A DNA stretch of 64,000 nt, taken from NCBI GenBank assembly GCA_965644295.1, contig CBFFRP010000077.1, positions 124,001-188,000 on the forward strand, in the 5' to 3' direction. The stretch comes from Paraphysomonas bandaiensis (taxonomy: Eukaryota; Chrysophyceae). This document shows, in pieces, positions 22,096-34,700 of the stretch. The position numbers were made by a program, and so were the translations under genes. How positions within the stretch are numbered: the stretch's first letter is position 1; every line of letters begins with the position of its first letter. Below the pieces are notes generated by a model, which saw only the letters and a list, made by a program, of their open reading frames with translations, did no database searches and was not told the origin of the DNA.

Positions 22096-24083
22096 ATGAG
22101 AATATTTCCAGTTGATTTTGATTATAATATCAGACTATTAATGGCCTTTACATTCCTATCAACATCTATTCGAGGGGTATGGGATCAGAATGTTATGAGT
22201 TTATTTGTTTATCTTATTACCGACAACTCGAGTGTATTGGTGGGTGTATTGGCAGGAGTGTCTGGTATTACTCAGGTATTACTAACTCTCTCATTAGCCA
22301 CATTTGCAGATAAATATCCAAGAAAATTAATTATGAAGTTAGGAGGAAGCTGTAGTTTGATAGGCATCGCTCTGACGTCGTATGCTGTTGTTGTTGGTAG
22401 TTACAAAGTTCTCGTTCTGTCGATGGTGGTTTGGGGTGCCTTCTGGGCGTTTACCTTTCCAACAACAGGGGCACTGATTGCCGACTCTGTTGCAAAAGGA
22501 AATCGATCGCGCGTGTACAGTTGGAATTGGACTATTCGATTTCTAGGGAACGCAATGGGCCCACTCGTATCGATTTTGTTGTTTGCGACCCTAGGAAATA
22601 ATTGGAATATTGTGGAGTGTAAGGTTGTGATGCTTATCGGTTTGGGACTGTTCATAGCGCCTTCAAGTTTGCTATTTCGATTCAAGGACCCACCATCTGC
22701 TATTGAAGAGAATCTTGCTAAGCCAGTGCTGGAGAAGTATGATGAATGTGATGAAACAAACAATAGGAATAATAATAATTCAATCAAGGAGGAAAACGGC
22801 AACGCAAACTGTAATTCTTCCTATGACGATGAGGAAGAAGCTTCGGTGCAATCCAACTCTACTGTATCATCTTTGAAGACCAGAGAATGTAGTGGTTTTC
22901 TTGGGATACAGTCGATTCCATATGTTCCTGCTATGATTGCACTCGCGGATGTCATTAGTGGCTTAGGAAGTGGCATGACTGTCAAGTTCTTCCCTATTTT
23001 CTTTGCTCACGACTTACACATGCGACCAGTTGAGGTATCAGGATTATTTTTGGTAAGACAATAGTGTTTCTATTGACTGTTAGAATAGTGTGGTATAGTT
23101 TAGTATACTCTGGATGTTGTAATTCTTGGTAACTTTCGTCAGGTATCCTACCTTGTCCTCTCCGCAGTCTCGACAGGTATACAACATCTAAGCAAGTATA
23201 TGGGAAGAATGTATACTACGATTCTTGCAAAGTTGTTAGGCATTTCGTTCTTTTTACTCTTGATATTGTTGTATATGAACAACGCGGGCATATGGTATGT
23301 GGATCATTTCTCGCAATACTGTGGTAGTGAAGAAATGTTTATGACTAGGCTCATATTACCATCCTACATTATAAGAACATCATTTATGAATTCTACAAAG
23401 GTGTGCTTGTTTATAATATGTGATGTCGTGACTGCGACTAATTTATTGACTGTAGCCACTAACGACAAGTGCGATTATGGATACGATACCGGTATACTGT
23501 CCTACCTACATTCCTTGATTATTGTGTTGACCCTGCAATGTTTCATAAGGCCTCCCAACGATTGCGCTGGAATTCATTGGAGTCTGTAAACCATGCATCT
23601 TGGGCAGGTATGCTTTATAGAATGTATTTTTCTCTTATTATGCTATATTCTTTGTACATTATTGAGGCTTGTGTCAGGATCGGCTGTCTTTGGAGGTTAC
23701 TTGATCGACCGGTATGGCATGAAAGTCAATTTCATGGTTACTATCATAATGCAGGCATGAATTATAGTGATAAAACGAGATGTTGGAGTAATTTTGCGTT
23801 GCATGGGCAGGTTATGGCTGTTGTTCCCGTGATATGTGTTTGTGGGCTTGTTCCACATGAAAGCGGTGCTAAAAGTTTTGGTGAATTGTGGAAGCGAGTA
23901 TTGAACTCTAAGAAGGCCGGCAGATCAGGCAATGTCCCTGTAACTCCTATTGGGTTGGGTGTTTTGCCTTCTTGGCTTAGTGACTGGCTTACAAAGCTTT
24001 TGTCGACGCCAGATGACAGTAAGAAGGGCGTGTATAGTTCTCTTTCTCAAACGGAGTTAACTGAGAAAGATGAGAGCGTGTGA
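22096..24083 (+). CDS. Major facilitator superfamily transporter
   Basis: Seven exons: 22096-23052, 23143-23294, 23349-23400, 23456-23491, 23550-23607, 23678-23754, 23811-24083; product 534 residues. The N-terminal half has about six membrane helices with MFS motif A after helix 2 (FADKYPRK). A hydrophilic Asn/Glu-rich loop (about residues 205-265, with NNRNNNNS) separates the halves, and the C-terminal half follows. RTSFMNSTK, LTTSAIMDTIP and RLRWNSLESVNHASWAG-like motifs, spread over exons 3-5, are typical of a family of uncharacterised eukaryotic MFS proteins, as is SAVFGGYLIDRYG. The last intron (23755-23810, 56 nt) uses a GC donor (ATGCAG|gcatga); this restores the frame into VMAVVPVICVCGL. 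Substrate unknown; the cytosolic tail is Ser/Thr-rich. Confidence 0.87.
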
Positions 24084-25099
24084 TTTTATTGTGTCCCAAA
24101 CATTTGGTGATGCATGCGCTATATGTTACTGTAGTGACTCTTCATACCCACTATAAACGTGAAGTTATATACCATACGTTTTATAAAAGTAGAATGGATG
24201 TGTCAAGTATGTATCTCAAGTATTTGTGAATAGTGTACATGTAATACAACAATAATAATGTTGTTGCTAGTGAAACAGAATTGGCAAACATTGTATTCGT
24301 AGTTTTGTACTACATGTTTTAAAACATAACAAACGACCCCAAAGTTTCTAAGTAATGATTTTGACTTAGATTTCAAGTCTAACCTCATGTTTCGACTCCT
24401 ATTAATGGCAGTCGTGTAAATAATAAGTGGGGAGTGCACTTACTATTATTTCAGTGAGACGAATACTCATATATACTAGACTTTACACTAATTTACGATG
24501 ACAGAACACGTATTAATTGGCAATATTTACTCGGAGTGAAGCAACTAAACAATACTTTATTATTTTTTCAGTATGAAACAGAGTGTGTCATGAAAGTTCA
24601 TAAGTCCCTGGTTGTATCTTCTCCTGTAAAATTGGAGCGTTCACCTGCAAACATGAAAGTCGCTATCGAAAGCATTTTATCATCTATTCCTCTGTTGTTG
24701 TATTACTCAATTTACTCATGTATTGAATTCATCACTTCTGTAAATCCAGCCGGTGATCATTGACTTTGAAAAATACCACTAGGCCAATATCCAGCTATAG
24801 TAATATTATCACATACGTTTCTAGCCAAACAAAGAGCTAGAATGTGCAGTAGTAATAAATACACACACTGCACATTCTGAGTAATGGTCTCAGTCATAAT
24901 ATATATATATTGCTACCCTCCCCCAATTATAGCTCTAGCCGTCCCCAGAGAGCACAGTGTCATTATCACATCCCAGTGTTAGGAAAATATCTCCGCCCTG
25001 ACATTGATAGAGGCCACAGGAGTGAATGTCGTATTATTAGCAATAGGTGTTTTAAGAGTCAGGACTAATTTAGCATTGCGAAACAACTAACTAGTGCTT
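24084..25099. other. Intergenic, no gene seen
   Basis: AT-rich, with TATATATATAT near 24900. A short plus frame at 24536-24763 shows nothing recognisable. Confidence 0.3.
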
Positions 25100-25185
25100 A
25101 ACTCTGATATCCTACTATTTAGCGCTACGAAAACTGCTTGTGCGTCACCGCAAGCACGAAGGTGCAACCTTTTTTGCTCTCTAGA
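25100..25185 (+). repeat. Dispersed repeat family A, copy 2
   Basis: Shares ATATCCTACTAT, GCGCTACGAAA, the hairpin core CTTGTGCGTCACCGCAAG and GTGCAACC with copies at 1345-1456 and 57600-57725. Upstream CTAACTAGT is shared with the copy near 57.7 kb. Flanks differ after GCAACC. Confidence 0.7.
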
Positions 25186-25445
25186 GGCCACAGATTCACC
25201 TATACCTTATAAGCACACTCAAAGTCGATACATCTAAGATACAAGATGGGGTAGCTGAATAATAGAAATGGAGAAATAGACGTTACATTCGTCCTTTCCT
25301 CTCACATTTCGAGAAGAGCTGATCAATAGTTTATAGTTTCTGTACGACTTTATTTTATCGAAGCAAGGTCTTCGTTCTGCGAGGTTGGTATTATTTCTCA
25401 ATTATTCCACAAGAGCTTCATACAGAAATCAGATTAAGCCTAAAC

Positions 25446-26171
25446 TCATCTCGATGACGCTGCAAACCAATGACTGAGCACCCTTACTGAGTGTAATAGA
25501 GACAAACGCGTTGACTTGAATGAAGTAATTGCAACTGAGTCTACGTACTTAAATAGTGTGGAGAAAGATGACATAATGAAATTAGTGGCAAAGTTGATAT
25601 GATGACCAAGCCTGGTGAAACGGTCGAAGCCTACATGTTGATTTCTGTTGACTTTATGAAGCGTTTTGCAATAACTAATGTAGTAGATGTACTGAGAATA
25701 TGTTTTTAATGACATTTAATAATATTTATATTAGTTTCAGGTCAAAACTATTAGAATGCTATGGCTACATTATACATGATATATGCATACTATGGTGCTA
25801 TAATTACAAAGTTTTATTGATTAATAAAAAACACTTACAAACTCAACTGAACTTCTAGCACGATTACGAGTAATAATAGATGCAGACTCAACTGCACAAG
25901 TGTCTACCCACTCCTTAGTAGGTTCCTCAATATAACTCCACCTCTGAATACAGTCTCTTTTACTGAGGGGGATGTAAGACTTCACCTGGTGGGTTACATT
26001 CAATGCTAGGTACATTACACAAACAAGCATACGAACACTTCTACCAGATGCAAGCGAGCAGTACTTGGGATGCACTGCCTTATCCTCTCTAGAGGCACCA
26101 CGTCTCTTCTTGTTTTTATAAACAAGATGATAGGTGCCATCATCACTGAGAGCATGGAGAGTACCACACAT
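25446..26171 (-). CDS. Hypothetical two-exon protein (doubtful)
   Basis: Proposed exons 26171-25839 and 25691-25446 join in phase 0 with a GTAAGTG donor and a CTCAG acceptor; the intron is 147 nt, long for this window. Product 192 residues. Exon 1 has ordinary mixed composition with a hydrophobic patch (MLVCVMYLALNV). Exon 2 is Ser/Phe-rich and less convincing. The opposite strand of exon 2 also has coding-like text (KPGETVEAYM near 25610), which could be a retroelement gag-like remnant. No family recognised. Confidence 0.3.
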
Positions 26172-26356
26172 CCTAGTGGTTCATGGTAGCCCGCGTACAG
26201 AGCGGTGAATATCGTTCACTTGTGATCACCAAACTCTCCTTTACTATCGCTCAGAAAAACACGTGCTTCTAATCTTCATATGTTCAATGGGAGTAAGGCT
26301 TGCACCACTTTACTCACTACAGCCTGTTCTCTTATTGATATACGACATAGTGCTGC

Positions 26357-26529
26357 ATGTATGTATGTATGTATGTATGTATGTATGTATGTATGTATGT
26401 ATGTATGTATGTATGTATGTATGTATGTATGTATGTATGTATGTATGTATGTATGTATGTATGTATGTATGTATGTATGTATGTATGTATGTATGTATGT
26501 ATGTATGTATGTATGTATGTATGTATGTA
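26357..26529 (+). repeat. Perfect (ATGT)n microsatellite, about 43 units
   Basis: 173 bp of uninterrupted ATGT repeats with no visible substitution. A short GTAG run follows at 26541-26556. Long frames here encode only Met-Tyr-Val-Cys or His-Thr-Tyr-Ile repeats and are not genes. It lies about 175 bp before the RTRAF start. Confidence 0.98.
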
Positions 26530-26702
26530 CAGCAGTACAGTGTAGGTAGGTAGGTACAAATAGCTGTACGTCTGTACATCAGAGGAGTGGGTTGTCTATA
26601 GTACCACAACAACACACACACATTTCAACCCTCTCACTGTATGTCACCTCAAGAAAGACTCACACTCTCCACTCATCTTTATATCACTATTAAATTACTA
26701 TC

Positions 26703-27793
26703 ATGGAATCATTGTATCAACTCATGAAATGTCTTGATTTCCCTCAACTAGAAGGCTTTAACGTCCACAATCAACTGCATGTTATCGCTCTTGTTTGTTG
26801 GTTAGAAGATAGAAAAATACGGTAAAGAATTCAATGAGATTTTGTGTGTGTATGTGTTCATGTAGTGTATAATAGAGAACTAGAAATAGAAGAACGTGAA
26901 CCACTTCGCTGTAATACTGACAGCTGGTCACATGCAATGCAGAAGGTATGCATATATATATCCATGTATTCACAGTATAACGTATTGGTAAAGTATTTAG
27001 ATACTCTTGGCAGTCCATGTGAGTGGGATCAAAGTAATCCTCTTCCTAGTTTGGAGTGGCTATTGTCATATGCAATATCATTAGAATATGATGACATCGG
27101 TAAAGTATCTGACATACCGAATACATGTCTTTATGTGTGGTTTTCAGCTCAGGACTGCGCAGATATGGAGCCAGATTGCGAAGATATATCTACTGATGAT
27201 ACTAATAGTATTCTCACACAGCATATATCAGAGCTTGGGGAGATGGTAGGGCTTAGTCGACAGTCAGCTGAGGGTAACGCAGGTAGATAAGGCCCTGTAT
27301 ATCTGTAGGAGAAGTAGATAATTCAATCTCATACATCAGATTTTCTCCAACGCATTAGTCGGCACTCGCGATTTCTTCTTACACCTGGGAGCCTTGAAGC
27401 TATTTTGGATTGTGATAAAGAGACTCACGGAGGAAACGGCAATGAGTTAGAAGACTTCCCACTTGGCTTTGACACTGGAGGTGTGAAACCAGGCAACATA
27501 TCTTATGTGTAGCACCACGCTTTATTCATTATACATTGTGTATGGCATACTATCTAGTGCCCATCTCTTACCAGCTGCTTGCAGATGCAGTAGTGAATAA
27601 GCTTGCCGTTGTGCTCAAGATGCTTCATTTGACTGACTTTAGAGAGCTACAGTCAGATATTAACTCCCTTATCGTATTAGGACAGCAATATACTGCAGAC
27701 CCGTAAGTATTATATATTAGCTCGTTCATTTATGTTACTTGTTGAATTCTTTGTAGGAAAACTAATAGTACTCTCGGGAAAGTCGGAAAGTAG
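26703..27793 (+). CDS. RTRAF: RTRAF (C14orf166/hCLE/CGI-99) homologue
   Basis: Seven exons: 26703-26821, 26876-26945, 26994-27099, 27148-27282, 27340-27480, 27585-27702, 27757-27793; phases consistent, 241 residues against 244 in human. The end of exon 4 could instead be 27273. Family motifs in order: LDFPQLEGFN, VCWLEDRKIR, then YLDTLGSPCE and LEWLLSYAISLEYDD; after a variable middle come FPLGFDTG, LKMLHLTDFRELQSDIN and the terminal TADPKTNSTLGKVGK. In animals this protein belongs to the RTCB tRNA-ligase complex and is associated with RNA polymerase II and mRNA transport; the role here is inferred. The introns are 48-104 nt. The microsatellite and a CAGTAC motif lie just upstream. Confidence 0.93.
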
Positions 27794-28704
27794 AAGTATC
27801 AAGTTGAGTGTATTTTTGTCGTATCAGTTGACTATCCGTAGTTACTGAGCAGTAGATACAGTGTCACGTGAATAATTTTACTGTAGAGAAGTGGCAAGAC
27901 GTATGTACTCGTAATCCATCTGGGGATATTTTCACAGCTTTGTTTTCTTTGTGAGAAGTTGACATTTCGACCCCAAAAGTAAGAGAGCTGAACACAACCG
28001 TTAATTAATTGAAATGGTGATAAATGTTTCTCAACATTCCTCGGATATCGCTGTATTCAATTCAACGACATTTTTTGTTTTCTTAATGTTAATCAGGGAA
28101 CACATATTTCTTCTTACATCAAAATACATATAGCTATACAACTTAAGATGAAGTGTTCAACAACATGAAGGAAAAGATACAACTTAAACTATCCCTTGTC
28201 TAAATTTAAAACTCGGGCTTTTTACCCTCGTTTCAAAATTTTGAGCGCGGGACGATATAGCCTCCTTATTGCCCGTGGTTGAATATAACTATATTTATAA
28301 TTTCTGGTGGTGGTGTAACCTATACGTTTGTTCCGTGAGTAAAGTGTATCACTGCTCGACAGATTAGTGCACTAGCATTTATCGTCAATATGTCAATATA
28401 CATGTTCGTGATCTACACATTTCAAATGCATTTGCTATGCTAAAACCGAGGATGATTTCTCATGAACTTGGAAATCCACTTAAGTGCTGGAGGAAAACTG
28501 TATTTAGTATACGAATTTCAATTGTGTATGTTAGAACCATGCTTTAACTAGTCAACAATTATTCTCTTACACGCTTCAAATATCCATCATGTGACGGCAT
28601 ATCTAATATCCTTACTCAGTATTTCAGTGTAGATACAAACCAAACTACTGCACAGCAGCAAACGACAGATTGGTAATAGTATAAATTCCACAAAACGAAC
28701 TATC
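27794..28704. other. Convergent intergenic region, no gene seen
   Basis: Lies between the 3' ends of RTRAF (+) and the HECT ligase (-). AT-rich, no open frame of note, no repeat recognised. Confidence 0.35.
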
Positions 28705-31700
28705 TCAACGAATATTTTCCCAACCGATGGCATTTCGCATGACAAAATCAGCATCCATCAAAGTAGCATTCTTGATGGCATACTTCAGCTTATTCAGGCA
28801 TACCTATAAAACGTGAGCTATAGCAAGGTGTACAAACCCCAACATACCATTGTCGACGAGTACTTCGGTAAACTCAAACTAAAAAAACAAGTTTGAGCAA
28901 TCGGCAAATACTCATCAGGGTTGATTTCAGATTGAGGAGGTGGCCCAGTGAGCTTGAAATTCATCGGTAAATCTGCAGCAGATGATGGTAGACGGGCGCG
29001 CCCAGAACAAAAGTTTATAAATTGAGATAACTCTGCAGAGGACATCATCTGTAGCGCTTCCCAAAACTGAGCAATGTGCCTACCGAGTCATGTAAATTAG
29101 ATACATATACTTCCACTGCGTCAATTACAAACGTACCTGTCAGAGGCAGACACGCCTTCATATTCAGTCACCTTCTGTAACAATGAAATGTCCACTTCTG
29201 GTTCTCCACAAAAAAGTGATTCCAGCTCTGCTGACGAAAAAATAGAAAAAATTTCTGCAGGTAATACACATGACATCCCTTTATAAAGTTGTTGAAGTCC
29301 ATATTTATGGGAGACAAGTTTCAATTGGTGTATTAAACTACAAAGCTGCTGAATATATTCTGAATTCCTGCCGATCTCATCGGCAAACTCCAGGACACTG
29401 ACTAAACTGTGTGCCTTTGTTGGTGATACACCACAGGCCGCTAGAAGCTGTAAGAGCATGTCAGGTGCATCGCTAAGAGGGACTTCGCCGCTTGATATTG
29501 CATTGAGAGAGGTCACAACATGAAGGTCTGTTGCCCGCAAATCAGGTAACGTCAAAGGCTCGCCAGATAAGGGCTTCCAAATTAGCTTTGGTAATGAGAG
29601 TGACAGCAGTATGTCATGTCTACACGCTAACCCTATTAATTTACCTAGATGAGAGTAGAGGAACATTTTTTTATGGTCATTCACATATTGTGGATTGAGA
29701 ACAGTCTGATCCCTGTTTTCTCCTGTTCGAATTCGAGCGTTGGAGCAGGGAGTAAGAATTTCCAACAGACCATCTGCTTCCTCCCCAACCGCAGTCTCGA
29801 AGACTGCCCTGTATGGGCCGCCATGATCATCTACCCCTTCTCCAGTGAACTTGACATAAAAAGCTCTTGGTTGACCAGCATCTTGCATATGCACGAATGA
29901 GCGGCGTAACGAGATGTCATCCAACCGTCCGAGGGCAGAGTGAAGTTGACCAAAAAGTGATTTACTCAGCCTGTCATTAAATGATAGAGATTCCCTCATT
30001 TCGCGGGCAAAGTGAGCCTCCATGCGATTCAGAACGAATTCTGGAATTTCATCAGGTCGCTCGTATTCATCAGGTGGGGGACAAGTAAACACTGTAGTCT
30101 CCGTGACCGCAAGCTTCCAAAGGTAAAGCTTGGTACGTGTGAAAATAACATTTTTGATGTCTTCATACACACTTCCTGAGCGAGATATAAATGGGCGAAA
30201 TCGCTCGATTGGAAAATTCCGAGATATAGCACTGTCGAATTGAGTGTACAGCAAAGAACCAGCAGGACGACCAAAATCCAAGTACGGGAGTGCCAGTTGA
30301 GCTGCCTTGTTAACAACGCAGAGAGCTGCATACCTTGACTGTACCTCTGAGCAAGTTTTACTCGACAAGATTCCATTACGCTGTCGATACATTTCTAGAT
30401 CATTTGCTGATATGCGGAGAGGATCACTGTCATACTTGTCAACATATGTATTTACCAGACCAGTGAGAGCTACATCTTCATCAAAAGACCATGGCGATGT
30501 TGGTTGGCACAGACTTCCAGCAAAATCTTCAAAGGACATAGTGGGTAATTCGTTTTCATGTACATCATTATCGCTTACAACCACATTACAGTTCTCTTCG
30601 TCAACATTAAACCCGAGCGTTCCCATTCCAACTAAATCACAGAGCTGTTCAGCAGTCCAATACCATGCACCATTCTCCTCACTATCCAACACGTACCACA
30701 ACTCATCCACACGTGCCCCAACAATTTTTCCAGGTCCATAGGGTGTTCGTAGCCGCGTTCCCGCCTGAATATTCGGAAACATATCGGCTATCACTCTACT
30801 TGCTCTACGTACTGCATCACTGCGTGTGTCAATAGCCACATCGATACCAGGCCGAGATTTCACAATAACTAAATCATGTTGACGCCACCTTACATAGGCA
30901 TCATATATCTTTTGCACAAGAAATCTATTTAACTCTTTCGATATGTAAAAATCTCTCCACACAACGAGGAAGTTCTTGGCTTCCAAAACTCCGGCAAGAA
31001 TGGATGCGGGACCAATACCCCGTCTTGATGCCCATCGACATCGTCGAATAGACAGCTGATCTCCAGAATTTTTCAGCCCAAAACACGGGTACAGTGCAGG
31101 ATGAGGACTGCGGTGGTTTCTCCTCAAAAAGTGATAAGCGACACCCATATTTATAACGACCGTCTTCCCCACATTGAAATCCTCTCCGTCCTTGAAAAAT
31201 GATATAGTTCCATGATCCATGTCAAGCAATACTCCAACAGTGTCACCGGCACTGTAATAGCTTCCATATAAAGTTTCAGATCCAGAATTCTGGGTTGCGC
31301 GATAGTTAATGAAACCGTAGCCGCTCCAGTTGGAGGCATCCAATGGAGCTACTCCAATGAAAACACTGCCCCACTGCGCAGAATCTACTTGCACCTCCCA
31401 ATAGTGTACTCCTTTACTGAATCCTCGACTACCGAGAATCATTGGACGGCCACTCGAACGACCTTCACAACTGACCGATAGGAAATCAGAAGAAACTTTC
31501 ACGCCTGAATTGCATTGACTTTTGTTGAATAGAAAGAAAGTTTCTGCAGACGCAGTGATATTACCGGTAATATCACAGCACTTCGAGCAGCCAACATTCC
31601 GCATTAACCTTTGCTCATCCATAGCTCTGATTTCAGCCCGCTTCATTCGAATTTCGTGTCGTCTTTTTATTTCTTCAGAATGTAGAGAGTCTGTCGAATT

Positions 31701-34700
31701 ATCAGGATCTAATAGCTTCAAAATATGCGATTTCTCGCTTGCCCATCCGATATACTCTGGGGGAGAGCACACCCGCAATCTCATCGTCATACCTTGGGAA
31801 GACTCATGCAACTTTTTCTCAGTAACCTCTATAATTGTTCCTTTCGGGCATATGGCCACTCCAGCTGATTCCATATCAGCACTTTGACGTATTTTAGCTC
31901 CACCCTCGCGAACGACTTCATACTTCATCGGGAGGGGTGGATGGTGCTCCAAAATCTGTACTACATCCTCTTCAGAACCTCCACGAAGCCTGCCACTAAT
32001 CCACCCATCACATATCTGAAACCGTGGTATCCCTTCATGGGTTAATGCACGGGAGTAAGCTTCCACTATGTCTCCGCAAGCAAGTGACCTAATCGACCTG
32101 CTGTGATCAATATCTACTCCAGCTCGGACAGTGGCACCATGCTGATATATAATCTTCAGGACATACTGTGGCTTTCCTGGAACCTTAGAATCTGTCATGT
32201 CAGAAAATGGCCCCTCGCTATCACACAAAAACTCAGAATTTATATACTTATACAAATCTAACGCCGTAACACTGCCTTCTTGCTGTCGCATTCTCACAAC
32301 AGCACGATCCAATTCCTCTGCCCATTCATCAATCCATGGTGAAGCCTCGATAGAAGTCATTTCGCGACAACTGACACCATTGTCATATAAGTATGGCTTA
32401 ATTTCATAAGTTTTATCGGAACTATCATCAAGGACATCCGTTACCCATAATTGTACGCCGTGCTGACAATTATTTCGCCATTGTCCACACCAAAACCCTG
32501 TCGTAAAATGGTAACTTAATACAGCGCGACCGTTAGCACTGTTATCGACACATTGATAAACAAAAGTACGACGACCATGAAGGTCATTATCGTTGAACTT
32601 CAGCCTATTTATCTTCGATCTAGTTGTATCTCGACTAGAGGCATGAGACATCAAGCTTGCACCATCACCAGCAGAATTCAACAAAACAAAAGGAAGTAGT
32701 CCACAACTATTCCCCTCTATGTCATCTCCAACAGACATAAACTCATGGTTTAGCAAATCATAGAATTCATACATCAAAACCATATTTCTGTAAAATGCAA
32801 CTCGTCCTTGCAAGGTATCGACTTCCACTGATATTTTGTCATTTTTACGTATATTATCTACGGCGACTTCAGCATTTCCATGGTAAATTATCCCCTTGGA
32901 GGAGTACGACCAACACTCAGGGGCCGTGCATATGGCATTTAAACTCGGTTCACTTGATAAGACATTCAAGCGACCCACACCATACAGCACTGTTTCCGTT
33001 GTATTGCTCGCCACCCAATCGAGCCATACACTCTCATGGCTGCTGAATAAGCCTACTGTATTAGTTTCACACACTCCATTATCAGTTGCTTTGCGAGGGG
33101 TGTAGACGTCCTCCCAAGTAGCACCCGATGTCGTCCACGTTCCACTTTCGTCCTCTTTGGTTTCTGCAATATGATCCTCTGAATTATCATCGACCACACT
33201 GTTACTACGATGCATTTCCGAATCAGTCTTGTACTCAAGCCATGCAGCCTTCACCTCCTCTTCAGTTGCTTCCTGACTCAACACTGGGAATTCACACGGG
33301 AAACTCTCCTTACGTGCGTGGGGAAGCAGTTCTACCAAAACAATATGAGGCCTGGACACAGAGCCTTCACTAACAGTAACAGTTTCTACAGATCTTCCTT
33401 TCTCTCTTGTAAATGCAAGGGCTGGATTCAGTGACGACTCATCTATACGAACTTCACCTAATCTGATTGGAGGTGATAGTGAACCTAAAACAGAAACCTC
33501 GATATCCCCATGAAGCCTGCCATCATGGATTATACCCTTGAATCTCAGGTCTTTACACCATTCTAACTTTTCTGGAGCCCCAAGAATGACGCAATAAGGC
33601 TCTTTGAGCAAATAAAATTCCAGAGAGCCATCAGTAGTCAAGGAGCCCCGTATGAGGCATCTCACATCCAGCTCACACCACTCAATATATCCTTCGATTA
33701 CACCCTCCTGGCTTTCAACTTTCCGGTAGCATAAACATATAACCTGCCCATCGTTATCAACAATGCCGCGGAGATAATGGGGAATTTTGCAGCCGAATTT
33801 TATAACCCCAGTTAACTCATGAACACGATGACTTTCCCCGATGCCCTCACCAAATATTCCTTCTGACTCTTCCGTCTCCTTCAACATAAATTTCGGACAT
33901 ATAAATTTATCGGTGGCTGGAGCCATTACACTTCGCCAGACACAGTTCTTTAGGCGATAGCTACTCATTCCAACACTGTCCACGGTGTATGTTCCCTGTC
34001 CTTCAGAAAAACGTAGCAAAGAGACCAGACCACGACATTCACTGACGTTTGCAAACATATCACGCTTCAACTCCTCCGATGTACGGTTGGTGGACCAGAT
34101 CCGCAATTCAGCAATTTGGCCACAAAATGATTTTCCGAGTGAACAATGACCAAGGGCTGATTGGGGTAACACAAATCTTCCATTTACACTGCTTTGATAC
34201 TTCCCGTTAGCATAAAGGTGAACAGACTGGGATGATTTGTCACTTGCCAGAGCAATGTGAACCCACTTATCAACCGGAACTACATAATCGAAAGCTTTAT
34301 CACTTTCGCCAAGTTGTCCGATAGAAAGACACAGAGCCTTCTCCATCACGGGATCGGTGTCTTGAAGAGGGTCCTCAACATCATCAAGAAGGCTACCACC
34401 AGATTGAATTTTTATATAAGAAGACGATGACGAAATCAAATATGACGGTTCAACAGAGAGCTTGGCTATTGTGCTCGTAGATACAGAAGAGTTACACCTA
34501 TGAATGTTTTCCTGGGGCATCTTCCGATATGAAGAATGTGTCACCTCTTCTACAGGAGACCTACCTTCTTCACATATCCTTCGGTCACGACTATTTGATT
34601 GGCATGTATCGAACAGATTCGAACTAGTACGACTACTATCCAAGGGCACTCGCCTCCCTCTACCTTGTCGGCTTTCTCCCACGCTACTTCGCATGGCCGC

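Noticed and set aside
26263-26621. Long frames on both strands encoding MYVC or HTYI repeats
   Set aside because: They are products of the perfect ATGT microsatellite, open because the unit contains no stop in these frames.
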